64,000 bases of DNA from Patiria pectinifera (lineage: Eukaryota; Echinodermata; Asteroidea; Valvatida; Asterinidae), in NCBI GenBank assembly GCA_029964075.1, contig CM057147.1:11615513-11679512 (forward strand), in the 5' to 3' direction. The notes under the pieces are model-generated. The model was not told where the DNA came from, searched no databases, and worked only from the letters and a program-made list of their open reading frames with translations. A program made the translations under genes and the position numbers. Shown one piece after another: positions 61,001 to 64,000 of this stretch. How positions within the stretch are numbered: the stretch's first letter is position 1; each line of letters opens with the position of its first letter.

Positions 61001-61694
61001 GTATGTATTGACAGAGTGAATGTCGATAGTCTTCTGTTTATGGGTTCGAATTTTAGGTTAAAGTCAACTAGATTAGATGGCTAGTAGCTTGAGAAAAAAA
61101 ATGACTAGACCAGAAATAATTTAATTATACCAGTACCAAAACAAGAAATGCACTGCTGAAGTATTGCCTCAACATTCAAGTCAGTAGGCTCAGGCGTCTA
61201 GTGAGGAGATTGATGATGGTCAGGGCACGATGACTTAAATGTTAGCTGTTGTCTAATGCTCGTTCTTCTCAACAAACATTTTTGAGTAAATCACTCACGA
61301 AGTGTGCTGCAGACTTCTCACAGGTTGAGGATAACTAGTGATAGACTGGCATTCTGTTCTAGGATTTACAGAGATGGACTGTGGTGCTTATGTGTAGAGA
61401 GACAGGATTCCAGGAAGCGCTTCTTCATTTCAACTTAATACAATACTCTTTAGTATTATCGGGCATACACTGCCATGCCAATAATCACCTAATTCGCACA
61501 TCATCACGACGACTAATTGTTAAAACCTCTGGAGAAAAAATACAACAAAACAGAAAAAGTACATACACAGAAAAAACACGAATTATGTTTTCATAAATGA
61601 CTAGCCAAAGTCTTACTGCTAATTAGATCATTACAAACACTGTTTTTGTGACGTATTTTTATGTTGTTGTTTAAAACAATTCTCATCTGCCACG

Positions 61695-61984
61695 CAGGCG
61701 CGGTTCTAGAACCAATATTTTCAGGGAGGCGTGCTGAATTGTAGACCGATTATTTTCTCCAGACACTTAGGCCTCCGAAAATCAATATGGCTTATGCCAT
61801 ATTTTCAATGGGGAGCGCCAATTAAATCCTAAAATCATTCACACTATATTAACTACAAATGCACCCTTGTCACGACTATTTCTTTAGGGGGAGACCGTTC
61901 GCATGTACATCACAATCCTTCTTTTGCTAATGCAATTTTTTTAAGGAATTTATATCCCCCCCCCCCCCCGGAGAACCGCGCCTG
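61695..61984. mobile_element. hAT-like MITE, copy 2
   Basis: Same family and orientation as the element at 9409-9736, starting CAGGCGCGGTTCTAGAACCA and ending GAACCGCGCCTG. Flanks CTGCCACG (61687-61694) and CTGCCAGG (61985-61992) match at seven of eight bases. It has an added ATATGGCTTATGCCATATT palindrome and lacks part of the middle of copy 1. Confidence 0.87.
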
Positions 61985-62308
61985 CTGCCAGGTTGCCTGA
62001 GCCCAGTTTTGTTGACTGGTTCATGGTTTTCCATTATCACTCTGGCTATAAAGGCGTTAACAAGTCTGCAGGATGTACCAAAAAGTTTCAAGCATTATTG
62101 ACCACCAAATGTAGTCGAGGAGCAGTTTGTGTCGGACACAAAGAACACAAATTCTGAAATGTTTAATGTATTTGTACCTCTAATTTTGAAGCCTAAGAGA
62201 ATGTTGGATATAGCTGAATGTTTGTACAGTGATGTTCATTATAGCAATCCTCAACTGTAATGCTTTAGACTTTTTAGTTCATATTCCTTCATTCATTGCC
62301 CCATTCAG

Positions 62309-62581
62309 GAAATGCTGAAGTCAACAAAGACCACATCACAGAGCAAACTGTGGATTACTACGAGGCCGCAGTTGGAACTGACCGTCGCTACCCTAAGACC
62401 AGAGACAACGTGGTGCCCTTCACTTATGTTGGACAGAACACAACAGTCACTTTCACTAACCTCAACCTCGAGGCACGAGACTCAACATATTACGTTACAG
62501 TCAGGGGATATAGTGCTAGCTTTGCCACAGCTGAGGTGACATCAACAGGGATCAATGTTGGTATAGACAGCACAGTGCTTG
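62309..62581 (+). CDS. Exon 52: module 14
   Basis: VDYYEAAVGTDRRYPKTRDN, then VTFTNLNLEARDSTYYVTVR and STGINVGIDSTVLG. The VGT and YYVTVRG strands are both present. Sequon NTT. Phase 1 to phase 1. Confidence 0.88.
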
Positions 62582-63978
62582 GTAGGTTATTCTTCCTCTT
62601 GACTTTTCTTCTCTTGTGATAGGGATATCTAAGCAGAGGGTAAAATTGATATTGGACATAAGAAATGCACCATATTTGTCCCAAAAGAAGTATATACGAG
62701 GTATATACACATGATTTGGAAAGTGGGGTGGGGGTATATTTCATTCTCTGTATGTGAAACATAGTTTTTTCATGTCAAATAAATTCTGTCATGAGAAATT
62801 TAGTTTTGCACAGTTTTTGAGGGCAGTTTCAGACTGATACCATTATTTGTCATTTATTTCCTCCTGTTCAGAGATGGTCCCGTAATCAGGGTTCTCCCCA
62901 GGATTTTTTCAAACCCGTGGGGAATGTTTTGTTGTGGTTCAACAACTTGCAAAGCTACGGTCTGGGATTTGGGGCCAGTCAAGGTTTTTTTTTTTTTATT
63001 TAGAGAGCTCTCTGGTGCATTCTGGAACAAACTTGGGGGAATGTTAAGGTAGAGTTTTCCTTAACATTCAAAGGACATTTATACAAAAAAAATTGAATCA
63101 AAAAGAATCAACATTTCACAAACATTGCAACTTCCTGAACTGGAAGGTATGGATTAAAAGTAAGTTACAAATTGAGAAATAAGGCCAAGAAAATCAAATT
63201 GCTTCTGCTTCTATAACATACCTCTCCGTAATAGAGTCAGTAGGTCAGAAAGGTTTTAATTTGCCATTGTTTTTGTGGTGATTGAATGGAGTATTCAATC
63301 ATTCCTATTTTTGGCCTGGATTATTTTCATTTGCGCCACAAAAGTTGTCAAAACTGGCCCTCAAAAGTGATAAATACCTGCCTTAAGTAATGTAAAAAAT
63401 TATTTAAGGTGGATGATTCTTAAAAATAATGGAGGATTTAAGTCGTGTAGACCACTAACAAGTTATGCTAAGCATTTTTCACGACAACATTAGTCACGAC
63501 AGATCAGGCACTGCATGACCTGCCGACCGAACGCCTGGTTCATGGCAAAATGAAATATTGGCATGTGAATTATATTTTGCATGTTAATGAAGTGTGTAAT
63601 AATTATACTGTGCTTATCGGGGACTGAAAACTGTGATGTAATTTTTTTTTCTGTGTATCTGTCTGCAATTCCAATGTATCGGGCCAATACGCACATTATT
63701 ATGTTGGGAAGAACCCTGCCTGTACTTAAACTTTGCAATAAAAGATCTATTGTTAGATATATTTTAGATCTACCAAACTTATAACCTACATGTGTGTATG
63801 TACTGTCTTTCATTTTCGAAAATTAGAACTTGCATTCTGTAGTTCATGCTTTAATTTGTTTTCTGCATCCAGTAAGTAAGCTTATTGTAGTTTTTTTGTG
63901 TATCCGGTAATAACGCACACGAGAAGAAAACGTCTCTTGATTGTTTATTATTTTTTTTTTTTTTTTACATCTGTTCAG
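62582..63978. other. Intron 52, nothing recognised
   Basis: 1.4 kb of AT-rich intron with poly-T tracts at about 62982 and 63952. No exon motif or bounded repeat was identified. Confidence 0.5.
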
Positions 63979-64000
63979 GAAGTGAGGTGGAAGTCCCAGA
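63979..64000 (+). CDS. Exon 53: partial, runs off the window
   Basis: After the acceptor CTGTTCAG the bases continue the frame of exon 52 as GSEVEVP. Only 22 bases are visible, so this rests on the acceptor and phase alone. Confidence 0.65.

Larger units (their letters stand above)
666..64000 (+). other. Giant modular extracellular-protein gene, partial at both ends (53 exons)
   Basis: One gene is inferred because all 53 exons listed below join with matching codon phases, canonical acceptors and donors (one GC donor), and no in-frame stop over about 9.6 kb of coding sequence. Architecture: six tandem ten-cysteine A-B-L modules, then two polybasic clusters, a beta-rich unassigned segment, and about 14 fibronectin-III-like modules with one PAN/apple-like exon inserted. 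Many paired cysteines and NxS/T sequons imply a secretory-pathway protein. No signal peptide or transmembrane helix lies in the window, so both must be outside it if present. I do not recognise a named orthologue. A split into two genes between exon 20 and exon 28 is possible in principle, but no start, stop or poly-A signal supports it. Confidence 0.85.

Overview
The window is intron-rich eukaryotic DNA, AT-rich, with short exons bounded by GT-AG introns and many fossil transposons. The protein modules, the tRNA-derived SINEs and the transposon relics (CR1/L2-like LINE, DIRS-like element, hAT-, piggyBac- and Mutator-like MITEs) fit a marine invertebrate deuterostome. I favour an echinoderm; amphioxus or a hemichordate cannot be excluded. 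No bacterial gene, rRNA, genuine tRNA or CRISPR array was seen.

Nearly everything coding on the plus strand belongs to one very large gene, open at both ends of the window. I resolved 53 exons (666 to 64000) whose reading phases match at every junction and which contain no stop. They give about 9.6 kb of coding sequence, roughly 3,200 residues. The start codon and signal peptide lie upstream and the C-terminus lies downstream.

The encoded protein has three parts. Part 1 (666-24971) is six tandem copies of a cysteine-rich module of about 180-195 residues that I cannot assign to a named family. I call its three segments A (six cysteines, core CLGIxCC...DPC), B (three cysteines, core LCIDGxC...PLCN) and L (helical, ending in PC). 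Units 1-5 have ten cysteines each. Each is bounded by phase-1 introns and is a multiple of three bases, the signature of in-frame tandem duplication. Unit 6 is diverged and its B segment ends in a furin-type site RRKRR. Part 2 (24811-32072) is a second basic cluster RRRRR followed by an unassigned segment likely rich in beta strands. Part 3 (33987-64000) is about 14 fibronectin-III-like modules with the motifs DxESGIxxYxxAVGT and VDxTPPxxGxVxDG, plus one PAN/apple-like four-cysteine exon (36582-36790). The whole looks like a secreted or membrane-anchored adhesion/recognition protein that may be cleaved between parts 1 and 3.

The introns hold a 57-bp minisatellite of about 43 copies (4455-7125) with a 171-bp higher-order repeat, and five MITEs, four of them with recognisable target-site duplications. 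Two of these are copies of one hAT-like family 52 kb apart. They also hold a degenerate LINE (20849-22130), a degenerate DIRS-like element with inverted termini (about 51500-53830), several tRNA-derived SINEs, a three-copy 145-bp repeat carrying AGGTCA half-sites, arrays of GACGTCAT palindromes, and two places where part of an exon has been tandemly duplicated into the adjoining intron.

All coordinates come from reading by eye. Family assignments rest on motif recognition, without any database search.
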